From positions 1 to 11,363 of the forward strand of contig CAKZNJ010000331.1 in NCBI GenBank assembly GCA_937129505.1: a stretch of 11,363 bases of DNA, given 5' to 3'. The position numbers and the translations under genes are program-made. Below are positions 5,017-11,363 of this stretch, one piece after another; the first letter of the stretch is position 1; the number at the start of each line of letters is the position of its first letter. The DNA is from an uncultured Anaerolineae bacterium (GTDB lineage: Bacteria > Chloroflexota > Anaerolineae > Anaerolineales > UBA4823). A model generated the notes under the pieces. The model searched no databases. It was not told the origin of the DNA and was given only the letters and a program-made list of their open reading frames with translations.

Positions 5017-8000
5017 ATGAGTTTTGTCCATCTTCACGTCCACTCCGAGTACTCCTTGCTGGATGGTTTTAGCAACCTCAAGCAGTTGGTGAAGCGCGTC
5101 AAAGAGATGGGCATGCCGGCTGTCGCTTTGACGGATCATGGCACAATGTTTGGGGTGGTGGAATTTTATAACCAAGCCGTGGCGGCTGGTATCAAACCGA
5201 TCATTGGCGTTGAGGCTTATTTGGCGGCGCGCAGTATGAAGGAGCGCGACCCTCAATTGGATAAAAAGTCCACCCATATTTTGCTGCTTGCCGAGACGCA
5301 GACGGGTTATCAGAACTTGCTCAAGTTGGTCAGTGCCGCCCAATGCGAGGGGTTTTATTACTACCCGCGTATCGATCACGAATTGCTTGCCCAGCATTCC
5401 GAGGGCTTGATTTGCACCTCTGGGTGTATGTCGGCTGAAGTGCCGCGCTTAATTGTAGACGGGCGGATTGATGAAGCTCGCCGCCGCTTGGATTGGTATT
5501 ATGAAGTGTTTGGGGCGGATCGCTTCTTCTTGGAGTTGCAACAGCACGACATCAGCGAAATGGAGACGATCAACCGCAATCTCCTGACCCTAGGCAAGCG
5601 CTACCAAGCTCAATTTGTCGCCACGAACGATGTCCATTACATCGAAAAAGAAGACTGGCGCTTGCAAGATATCCTGCTTGCTATCCAGACCGGCAGCGTT
5701 CTAAGCGACCCCAATCGGATGAAGATGACCGACCCCTCGTACTATCTGCGCTCGCCATCTGAAATGAGTGCCTTGTTTGCAGATGTCCCGCAAGCGCTCC
5801 AGAACACCTTGGCGATTGCCGAACGTTGTAATGTGGATTTAGGCTTTAAGGGCTACCATTTACCCCTCTTTGAAGTCCCCGAAGGGTTTACCCCGCATAC
5901 GTACCTGCGGGAGTTGTGCGAAGAGGGATTGAAAAAGCGCTATGGCGCTCGCGCGGCAGACCCCACCATCCGAGGTCGATTGGAATATGAGCTGAGTGTC
6001 ATCCACCAAATGGGGTTTGACACCTATTTCCTGATTGTGTGGGATTTGTGTCGCTATGCCCGCCAGCGTGGCATCTGGTATAACGCGCGCGGTTCGGCGG
6101 CAGGTTCGATTGTGGCATATTGTCTTGAGATTACTTTAGTTGATCCGCTGGAACATGGATTGATCTTTGAACGGTTTTTGAATCCCAGTCGAATTTCGAT
6201 GCCAGATATCGATCTCGATTTTCGCGATGATCGGCGGGTTGAGATGATGGAGTATGCCACGCGAAAATATGGCGAAGATAAGGTTGCTCAGATTATTACC
6301 TTCGGCACCTTAGGTGCGCGAGCTGCGATTCGCGATGTCGGCCGGGTGATGGACATCCCGCTGAATGAAGTAGATCGAGTTGCCAAGCTAATCCCCAATA
6401 TCCCCGGTAAGCCGATTACGGTTCGACAAGCTCTGGAAGAAATCCCTGAGCTAAAGCAAATCTATGAGAGCACTCCCTATCTAAAGGAGTTGATCGACAC
6501 AGCTAGCCAGATGGAGGGGGTGGTGCGAAATGCTGGTACCCATGCCGCCGGCGTAGTGATTGCCGACCGTCCGGTGGTTGAGTACATTCCCATTCATCGA
6601 CCGACCGGCACGACAAGCGAAGAAAACCCCGTTAAGATCGTCACCCAGTTTGAGATGTCCATCTTGGAAAGCTTGGGGTTGCTCAAGGTGGATTTCCTTG
6701 GGTTGGCGACTCTGACCATTATGGCGCGCGCATGTGAACTGATCCGCCAGCGACATGGAGTTGAGCTGAATCTTTACAACATCCCCGTTGATGATCCAGC
6801 AACTTATGAACTCTTAGGCCGCGGTGAGACGGCTGGCGTTTTCCAAGTGGAAGGTTCGGGCATGCGGCGTTACCTGATGCAAATGAAACCGAAAAACCTT
6901 TCCCATGTCATTGCCATGGTGGCGCTCTTCCGGCCGGGCCCCATGGATTTCATTCCGAGCTATATCCGCCGCATGCACGGTGAAGAGAAAGTGGAATATC
7001 GCCATCCGGCGCTGGAGCCGATCTTTCGCGAAACCTATGGTTTTCCGGTTTATCAAGAACAATTGATGTTCGCCGTGATGAAGTTAGCTGGCTACACGGC
7101 TGCTGAAGCAGATGAGCTGCGCAAAGCAGTCTCTAAAAAACTTAAGGATAAACTGCTAAAACATCGTCAAAAATTTATCGAAGGCGCAACCAAAAACGGC
7201 ATACCAGAAGAGACGGCAGGGGCAATTTTCGATGATTGGGAGGAATTTGCCCGCTACGGATTTAACAAAGCTCATGCAGCCGATTATGGTGTCATCGCGG
7301 TGCAAACGGCTTATCTCAAGGCACACTATCCGGTCGAATACATGACGGCTTTGTTGTCTGTCTCGGCAAATGAGACGGAAAAAGTTGCTCTCTACGTTGC
7401 GGATGCTCGGCGCATGGGGATTGAAGTTGCACCCCCTGACGTTAATATTAGTGGCTGGGACTTCACCATCGAGGATGATCCGCAACGAGGCACTTCCAAA
7501 ATTCGCTTTGGTCTCGGCGCCGTCAAAAATGTGGGTCACGGACCGGTGGATGCAATTCTGGCAGGACGTGGTGATGAACCCTTTACCGATTTGAATGACT
7601 TTGCCCGGCGGGTTGATCTGCGCCAGGTGGGGCGGCGGGCATTGGAGAGCCTGATTCGAGTCGGGGCTTTCGATCGCTTTGCGCCGCGCTGTGCGCTGTT
7701 AGAAGCTATTGAGCATATCATTGCTACCAGCGCTGCCCATTTTCGCGCTGCCGAAAGCGGCCAAATGTCTCTCTTTGGGGCACATACGGGCGTCGATGAG
7801 GTCATAACGCTTCCCAAAGTTTACCGAGAGGTTTCCAAAAAGGAAATGCTCCATTGGGAAAAGGAATTGATCGGTTTGTTCGTTTCCGATCATCCCCTCA
7901 ATCCAGTCATGGATCTGCTTGCTCAGGCGGTGACGCATTATTCTGCCCAATTGGGCGAGGCTTCTCCTCAGGAAAAAGTGCGCGTGGCAGGGATGATCAC

Positions 8001-8850
8001 CCAAATACGACAGCATCAGACAAAAAGTGGCAAACCGATGGCTTTTGTGACCTTGGAAGACATTCAGGGGACGATTGAGCTGGTGATATTTCCCAACACT
8101 TGGCAGAAGGTTAAACCGCTGGTCGAACTGGAGCGAATTATTCTTGTAGAGGGCAAGCCTTCTGGTGATGTCGGTGAAGCCAAGGTTTTCGTAGATCAAA
8201 TCTTCACTGACCTTCAGATCGTCACGCCAGTCGGAAGTCAGTCAAATGCCGCTTCTCGTCCGAGGGCAGCTCCTGCTCAAGAACGGTTGAAAAGCTCTTC
8301 AGCGGCAGCTTCGAGCAACGAGATAGTCGCCCCCCCAGACCTGGATGACCTGGATTGGCAGGTGCCTGATGAATATATCCCTTTGCCAGACGATAAGGCA
8401 ACCCTTGAGCAGGTTGGGGTAAATGCTGCCGACCAACCTGCTGAGATAGCCGCAATCAAGGAACAGGAAGAGGCAATGCCGCCTGTCTTAGAGACTGAGC
8501 CGCCCATTCCTCCGATAAGCACCGAACCTGCGGAGGTTAAAGAGTCGCCCGCGTCTTATATCCTTCCCCCTGCCCTTGAGAAAGAGAGCAAAGAGATTCA
8601 AATGCTGACAATCATCTTTCGCCAAGGGGAAGATCGTAGTCGGGATTTGATCCGCTTTCGCCGCATTTATGGCACTTTGGTTTCCTATCCGGGAAACGAC
8701 CGCTTTTGTTTTCAGGTTTACGACAATGGGCGAGGCTACTTAGTTGAGTTTCCGAACGAGACCACTCAAGTTTGCCCCGACCTTTTACAACGGTTACAAG
8801 ACTTGGTGGGCAGAGAGAACTATCGCATCGAACAACTTGTCCTTCACTGA
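5017..8850 (+). CDS. dnaE: DNA polymerase III subunit alpha (DnaE)
   Basis: This 1277-aa protein is the catalytic alpha subunit of the replicative polymerase. Domains in order: PHP domain (about 1-290, starting HLHVHSEYSLLDG); palm and fingers (about 290-830) with catalytic aspartates D397 and D399 in MPDIDLDF and D559 in LKVDFLGL; helix-hairpin-helix region (about 840-890, GRRALESLIRVGAFD); clamp-binding pentapeptide QMSLF (916-920); OB fold (about 987-1060); and an 82-aa C-terminal domain (1196-1277) of the tau-binding kind. Between the last two lies a Pro/Glu/Ala-rich, probably disordered linker of about 118 residues (1075-1193). PHP metal-ligand positions look filled (H7, H9, D40-H41, E66, H87, C137, D205, H207), so this domain may keep metal-dependent nuclease activity. 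No intein or split is present. The start is fixed because family similarity begins at residue 3, although no ribosome binding site is visible. It converges on the PfpI-family gene, 13 bases between stops. Confidence 0.97.
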   Translation: MSFVHLHVHSEYSLLDGFSNLKQLVKRVKEMGMPAVALTDHGTMFGVVEFYNQAVAAGIKPIIGVEAYLAARSMKERDPQLDKKSTHILLLAETQTGYQNLLKLVSAAQCEGFYYYPRIDHELLAQHSEGLICTSGCMSAEVPRLIVDGRIDEARRRLDWYYEVFGADRFFLELQQHDISEMETINRNLLTLGKRYQAQFVATNDVHYIEKEDWRLQDILLAIQTGSVLSDPNRMKMTDPSYYLRSPSEMSALFADVPQALQNTLAIAERCNVDLGFKGYHLPLFEVPEGFTPHTYLRELCEEGLKKRYGARAADPTIRGRLEYELSVIHQMGFDTYFLIVWDLCRYARQRGIWYNARGSAAGSIVAYCLEITLVDPLEHGLIFERFLNPSRISMPDIDLDFRDDRRVEMMEYATRKYGEDKVAQIITFGTLGARAAIRDVGRVMDIPLNEVDRVAKLIPNIPGKPITVRQALEEIPELKQIYESTPYLKELIDTASQMEGVVRNAGTHAAGVVIADRPVVEYIPIHRPTGTTSEENPVKIVTQFEMSILESLGLLKVDFLGLATLTIMARACELIRQRHGVELNLYNIPVDDPATYELLGRGETAGVFQVEGSGMRRYLMQMKPKNLSHVIAMVALFRPGPMDFIPSYIRRMHGEEKVEYRHPALEPIFRETYGFPVYQEQLMFAVMKLAGYTAAEADELRKAVSKKLKDKLLKHRQKFIEGATKNGIPEETAGAIFDDWEEFARYGFNKAHAADYGVIAVQTAYLKAHYPVEYMTALLSVSANETEKVALYVADARRMGIEVAPPDVNISGWDFTIEDDPQRGTSKIRFGLGAVKNVGHGPVDAILAGRGDEPFTDLNDFARRVDLRQVGRRALESLIRVGAFDRFAPRCALLEAIEHIIATSAAHFRAAESGQMSLFGAHTGVDEVITLPKVYREVSKKEMLHWEKELIGLFVSDHPLNPVMDLLAQAVTHYSAQLGEASPQEKVRVAGMITQIRQHQTKSGKPMAFVTLEDIQGTIELVIFPNTWQKVKPLVELERIILVEGKPSGDVGEAKVFVDQIFTDLQIVTPVGSQSNAASRPRAAPAQERLKSSSAAASSNEIVAPPDLDDLDWQVPDEYIPLPDDKATLEQVGVNAADQPAEIAAIKEQEEAMPPVLETEPPIPPISTEPAEVKESPASYILPPALEKESKEIQMLTIIFRQGEDRSRDLIRFRRIYGTLVSYPGNDRFCFQVYDNGRGYLVEFPNETTQVCPDLLQRLQDLVGRENYRIEQLVLH

Positions 8851-8863
8851 ACGACGCTGAGTC

Positions 8864-9451
8864 TTAGGAAGGCTGAGAAAATGCCTCGATAATCGTTCGA
8901 CAGAAGAGGGGTAAATCGTCGGGTTTGCGGCTGGTGATCAGGTTACCATCGCGCACAACCGGCTCATCGAGATAGATTGCACCGGCGTTAATCAAATCAT
9001 CCCGTACGGCAACCACGCCGGTCATTCGTTTGCCTTTGACAATGCCCGCCGAGATTAAAACCCACGGGGCATGACAAATTGCTGCGATGATCTTGCCTTG
9101 GTTGTAGCAAGAACGGACTAAATCGAGGACGTGGGAGTTACGGCGCAGGTAATCTGGCGAGAAACCACCCGGTAAGAGCAACCCATCGAGCTCATCGGCG
9201 CGCAAGTCTTCCAGTTTTGCCATTTGATAATGTTTGCCCGGAGGCATAACCGGGATTGGCACAGGATGTCCAAACCTCCCCGTGACGGGTTTGTTTTCTA
9301 AATACGGTCTGGGATGATGCCCCATTGGCACGGCGACAACAAAAATTGTAGCCCCTTCTTCGCTTAGGCGCAGCAAGGGGTACAAAAGTTCGATGTCTTC
9401 ATATTCCTGGGCAACCAGCATGGCTATTTGTTTGTTTGCTAATGGCAACAT
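8864..9451 (-). CDS. DJ-1/PfpI-family protein (class I glutamine amidotransferase-like)
   Basis: This 195-aa cytosolic protein has the DJ-1/PfpI fold, a flavodoxin-like alpha/beta sandwich. Members act as intracellular peptidases, glyoxalase/deglycase-like enzymes or stress chaperones; which applies here cannot be told. The N-terminal strand is followed by EYEDIELLYPLLRLSEEG (16-33), where E18 matches the conserved glutamate next to the active cysteine. The strand-turn LLLPGGFSPDYLR (91-103) and the nucleophile elbow AAICHAPWVLISAG (123-136) give Cys126 with His127, as in PfpI. DEPVVRDGNLITSRKPDDLPLF near the end is also typical. The length is slightly above PfpI itself (about 166-170 aa) because of an insertion around 45-80. 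Start ATG 9449-9451 has AGGAGG seven bases upstream. It lies 132 bases after the phosphofructokinase stop on the same strand, with a hairpin between, so cotranscription is uncertain. Confidence 0.9.
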   Translation of the reverse strand: MLPLANKQIAMLVAQEYEDIELLYPLLRLSEEGATIFVVAVPMGHHPRPYLENKPVTGRFGHPVPIPVMPPGKHYQMAKLEDLRADELDGLLLPGGFSPDYLRRNSHVLDLVRSCYNQGKIIAAICHAPWVLISAGIVKGKRMTGVVAVRDDLINAGAIYLDEPVVRDGNLITSRKPDDLPLFCRTIIEAFSQPS

Positions 9452-9482
9452 ACCAAAACCTCCTCCATGGATGAAAATGGTT

Positions 9483-9521
9483 CTCCCGCCAGTTTACTGA
9501 CGGCGCAAACTCTGGCGGGAG
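9483..9521 (-). terminator. Hairpin between pfk and the PfpI-family gene (possible terminator or attenuator)
   Basis: CTCCCGCCAG (9483-9492) and CTGGCGGGAG (9512-9521) are exact inverted repeats of ten bases, and GTTT (9492-9495) with AAAC (9507-9510) can extend the stem with a two-base bulge. On the minus strand the stem is followed by AACCATTTTC, so there is only a short T-run. It ends about 30 bases before the PfpI-family start codon. It may end part of the pfk transcripts, stabilise a processed 3' end, or tune expression of the downstream gene. Confidence 0.5.
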
Positions 9522-9583
9522 GTGGAATTTATCAATAACCTGTACCCCACTGGAAAGCAAAATTATCGAAAGGCGCTTTGCGA

Positions 9584-10786
9584 TCAATCGCTGGTCATGA
9601 TGAAAAGCGGTTGCAGTTGGAAAGACTTGTAGAGAGGGCGCAGGCGATCCTTATTGTAGAATCGATCCACATCCACAAGCTTTTTCTTGCTTACAACCAC
9701 TTCAACCGGTACATTGTCATATCGCCCATCCTTTAAGACCACCAGACGGCCGTGGATGCGATTGAGAATTAAGTCCAGGGCTAGATTGCCGTATGCCATT
9801 GGGACAATCGAGTCAATGGCATCGGGATCGCCAGCGCGGACCAGATAAGCTAATCTTTGGGTTAGGACGTTGACGGATTTTCCATTGTTATATTTTGGAG
9901 ATAGTTCTTTCAGTTTGACTGCTACCAAATCGCCGATGCCACCAAGCTTCTTGTGCCCGTAGGCGTCAGTGGTCATATCTTCAAAGACCATCTCGCCGCC
10001 TTCGAACATCGCCCCTTCCGAGACTAGGACGACTGCATAGCGACTGGGGTTTTCCATCCGGTCTTGACAGAGTAACTCGGTCAGTCGTTCCATGTTAAAC
10101 TTGTATTCGGGAATCACACAACGGTTTGCCGCTCCCGCCATGGTAGGTAGCATGGCTGTGAAGCCCGCATAACGACCGAACACCTCAAGGACGAGGAATC
10201 GCTCATGGGAACCGGCTACAGTGCGCAAACTGTTTGCCATTTGAATGGTACGCGTGATGCAAGTACTAAAGCCGATGCAGTAATCTGTCCCAGGGACGTC
10301 GTTATCCATTGTTTTGGGAATCGCAATGACCTTCACTCCTTCACTGTAGAGCCGCACAGCATAGCTTAAGGTGTCGTCACCCCCGATTGGAATCAGGTAG
10401 TCGATGCCCAGGAACTCCAGATTTTTTAGCACTTCAGCGGTGAGATCGTTTTTCTCCTCGGTATACTGGTCCTTCAGGTGTTCGGGAACGCTATCCTTGC
10501 TCACCTTAGCGGGATTGGTACGTGAGGAGTGTAAAAACGTTCCACCAGTGCGGCCTGCGCGGTTGACAATGTCTTCATTCAATTCAATGTAACACTCGCT
10601 GTTATCCGCTTTTGGATCGCGCACAATCTCCACCAATCCTGCCCAACCGCGGCGAATGCCAATCACCCGATAGCCTTCTTCTACGGCGCGAATGGTGACC
10701 GCTCGTATGGCTGGATTCAAACCGGGTACATCGCCACCGCCGGTGAGGATGCCAATAACCCCTTTGGTTTTAAGAAGTGTAGCCAT
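9584..10786 (-). CDS. pfp: 6-phosphofructokinase, probably pyrophosphate-dependent
   Basis: This 400-aa enzyme phosphorylates fructose 6-phosphate to fructose 1,6-bisphosphate in glycolysis; PPi-dependent forms are reversible. Motifs in order: GILTGGGDVPGLN (12-24), RTGGT (79-83), PIGGDDTLSYA (133-143), IPKTMDNDVPGTD (156-168, catalytic D161 and D163), EVFGRYAGFTA (201-211), IPEYKF (225-230) and QRLAYLVRAGDPDAID (310-325). Two positions decide the phosphoryl donor in this family: ATP enzymes have Gly at E. coli positions 104 and 124, PPi enzymes have Asp and Lys. Here these are D138 (GGDD) and K158 (PKTMDND), both PPi type. The N-terminal part carries an insertion (about 88-115) relative to the E. 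coli enzyme (320 aa). The start ATG 10784-10786 has GGAGG seven bases upstream (10794-10798). It has its own promoter, just after the DUF368 gene. The symbol pfp rests on the donor inference; pfkA would be the neutral name. Confidence 0.92.
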   Translation of the reverse strand: MATLLKTKGVIGILTGGGDVPGLNPAIRAVTIRAVEEGYRVIGIRRGWAGLVEIVRDPKADNSECYIELNEDIVNRAGRTGGTFLHSSRTNPAKVSKDSVPEHLKDQYTEEKNDLTAEVLKNLEFLGIDYLIPIGGDDTLSYAVRLYSEGVKVIAIPKTMDNDVPGTDYCIGFSTCITRTIQMANSLRTVAGSHERFLVLEVFGRYAGFTAMLPTMAGAANRCVIPEYKFNMERLTELLCQDRMENPSRYAVVLVSEGAMFEGGEMVFEDMTTDAYGHKKLGGIGDLVAVKLKELSPKYNNGKSVNVLTQRLAYLVRAGDPDAIDSIVPMAYGNLALDLILNRIHGRLVVLKDGRYDNVPVEVVVSKKKLVDVDRFYNKDRLRPLYKSFQLQPLFIMTSD

Positions 10787-10881
10787 AATTCAACCTCCAG
10801 AAAATCCTCCTTCGTTGGTTTGGCGTCGCTAGGGATCGTCAGAGGAGGAAAGATTACGTTTGCTAACCTGAGCGGTAATTT
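10787..10881 (-). promoter_or_regulatory. pfk 5' leader with two Shine-Dalgarno sequences and an anti-SD repeat
   Basis: The predicted leader of about 95 bases has two purine-rich sites: GGAGG next to the start codon (10798-10794) and AAGGAGGA further up (10812-10805). The upper one is exactly complementary over seven bases to TCCTCCT near the leader's 5' end (10849-10843), with a 31-base loop. The lower GGAGG could also pair with part of it. This could modulate ribosome loading. It is a simple purine/pyrimidine repeat and may be fortuitous. Confidence 0.4.
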
Positions 10882-10887
10882 GGAGAG

Positions 10888-10896
10888 ATTATAGCA
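10888..10896 (-). promoter_or_regulatory. pfk promoter, extended -10 (TGCTATAAT)
   Basis: The minus strand reads TGCTATAAT at 10896-10888, starting at the very next base after the TAA stop of the DUF368 gene (10899-10897). Any -35 would therefore lie inside the end of that gene; none matches consensus well. Transcription is expected near 10881. The pfk gene can thus be expressed separately from the upstream gene, while readthrough would also be possible, as no terminator lies between them. Confidence 0.65.
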
Positions 10897-11363
10897 TTAT
10901 TTTAGCGGAACGGAACGGTGAGTAGCGAATTTCTCAATGCTCCAAACGACGATAAACCCTACAATCATTAGGGCAATCGCTGCGGCATCATACAGGGAAA
11001 ACGAGTTTGGTAAAGCTAGCATGGTTAGCGACGGATTGTCGGCGAGGGGCACTTGCCACGGCCAGACCTTGCGCAGGGAACCGATCATCAAGCCGGTCAG
11101 GGCAGCTACGGTTGGATCATGAAAGCGAAGAATCAACCAGCGTAAAAGCCGCGAAAAACCGAGTAAGCCGAGCAGACAACCAGCGCCAAACATAGCCATG
11201 ACAAAGATGTCGAAGTTGATCAAGGCGCCAAGGATGAAGGCATACTTGCCCAATAAAACGAGGATAAAAGCACCGGAGATGCCGGGCAAAAGCATGGCGC
11301 TGATTGCAATGACGCCGCTGAGAAAAACAAAAAGGAGCGTAAGTGGTGATTCCACGGGGATTA
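10897..11363 (-). CDS. DUF368 (PopT-type) polyprenyl-phosphate transporter, C-terminal part
   Basis: This is the C-terminal half of a multi-pass membrane protein of the DUF368 family. Members of this family have been shown to return undecaprenyl phosphate, the lipid carrier of cell-wall precursors, across the cytoplasmic membrane (PopT). About 155 codons are visible and the frame stays open at base 11363, so the gene continues outside; full-length members have roughly 270-310 aa. Family signs are ISAMLLPGISGAFILVLLGKY (about 18-38 counted from the GTG at 11355), with the conserved PGISG, and ALTGLMIGSLRKVWPW (85-100). Two further hydrophobic segments follow, ending with a short basic tail (HRSVPLK). 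The GTG at 11355 is not the start, because the frame extends upstream without a stop and half the domain would be missing. Location is the cytoplasmic membrane. Confidence 0.85.
   Translation of the reverse strand, partial: IPVESPLTLLFVFLSGVIAISAMLLPGISGAFILVLLGKYAFILGALINFDIFVMAMFGAGCLLGLLGFSRLLRWLILRFHDPTVAALTGLMIGSLRKVWPWQVPLADNPSLTMLALPNSFSLYDAAAIALMIVGFIVVWSIEKFATHRSVPLK

Noticed and set aside
4969..5397. 142-codon reading frame on the minus strand overlapping the dnaE start
   Set aside because: It is antisense to the PHP domain and would run through the dnaE promoter; the translation matches nothing I recognise.
7699..8199. 166-codon reading frame on the minus strand
   Set aside because: It is antisense to conserved dnaE sequence (clamp motif and OB fold), with no ribosome binding site or recognisable domain.
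11353..11355. GTG as the start of the DUF368 gene
   Set aside because: The frame is open to the window edge, and a start here would remove about half of a family domain that is intact from this point on. The gene is simply cut.
1..11363. Mobile element, CRISPR array, toxin-antitoxin or defence island
   Set aside because: No transposase, integrase, direct-repeat array, terminal repeats or defence-type domains are seen; all complete genes are ordinary chromosomal families.

Overview
The window looks like ordinary chromosomal housekeeping DNA from a free-living bacterium of about 50% GC. The style of SecA (an N-terminus with IGGDPNKK), the long single-chain DnaE with an intact-looking PHP domain, the strong GGAGG ribosome binding sites and the repeated TGCTATAAT promoter element suggest a Chloroflexota member, perhaps Anaerolineae. 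That placement is an inference from sequence flavour, not a phylogeny.

Layout from left to right. Bases 1-398 hold the N-terminus of secA (minus strand, cut by the window edge). A divergent promoter region (399-575) also serves a YfcC/DcuC-type membrane carrier (576-2027, plus). Its untranslated leader folds into a bulged long-range stem around a small hairpin. Convergent to it is a 12-TM drug:H+ antiporter of the TetA-like MFS group (2043-3230, minus). A second divergent region contains a promoter and a perfect 10-bp inverted repeat, and leads into a short two-gene operon: a single-domain EamA transporter of 140 aa (3447-3869) and a metallo-beta-lactamase-fold hydrolase (3891-4718). A 298-base gap without a gene holds two hairpins and the dnaE promoter. 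dnaE (5017-8850, plus) encodes the replicative polymerase alpha subunit and seems to be transcribed with an almost leaderless mRNA.

The right end is all on the minus strand: a DUF368/PopT-type polyprenyl-phosphate carrier (10897-11363, cut by the edge), a phosphofructokinase carrying the residues typical of pyrophosphate-dependent enzymes (9584-10786), and a DJ-1/PfpI-family protein (8864-9451). The kinase has its own promoter, starting directly at the stop codon of the DUF368 gene.

The genes do not form one pathway. They cover protein export, replication, glycolysis, lipid-carrier recycling, solute or drug transport and stress or detoxification. I do not see a mobile element, CRISPR array, defence system, tRNA or rRNA. 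No convincing new multi-gene system is visible. The points worth a second look are regulatory (extended -10 promoters, the structured leader, hairpins) and enzymatic (PPi-type PFK, complete PHP site in DnaE, a substituted metal ligand in the MBL protein).
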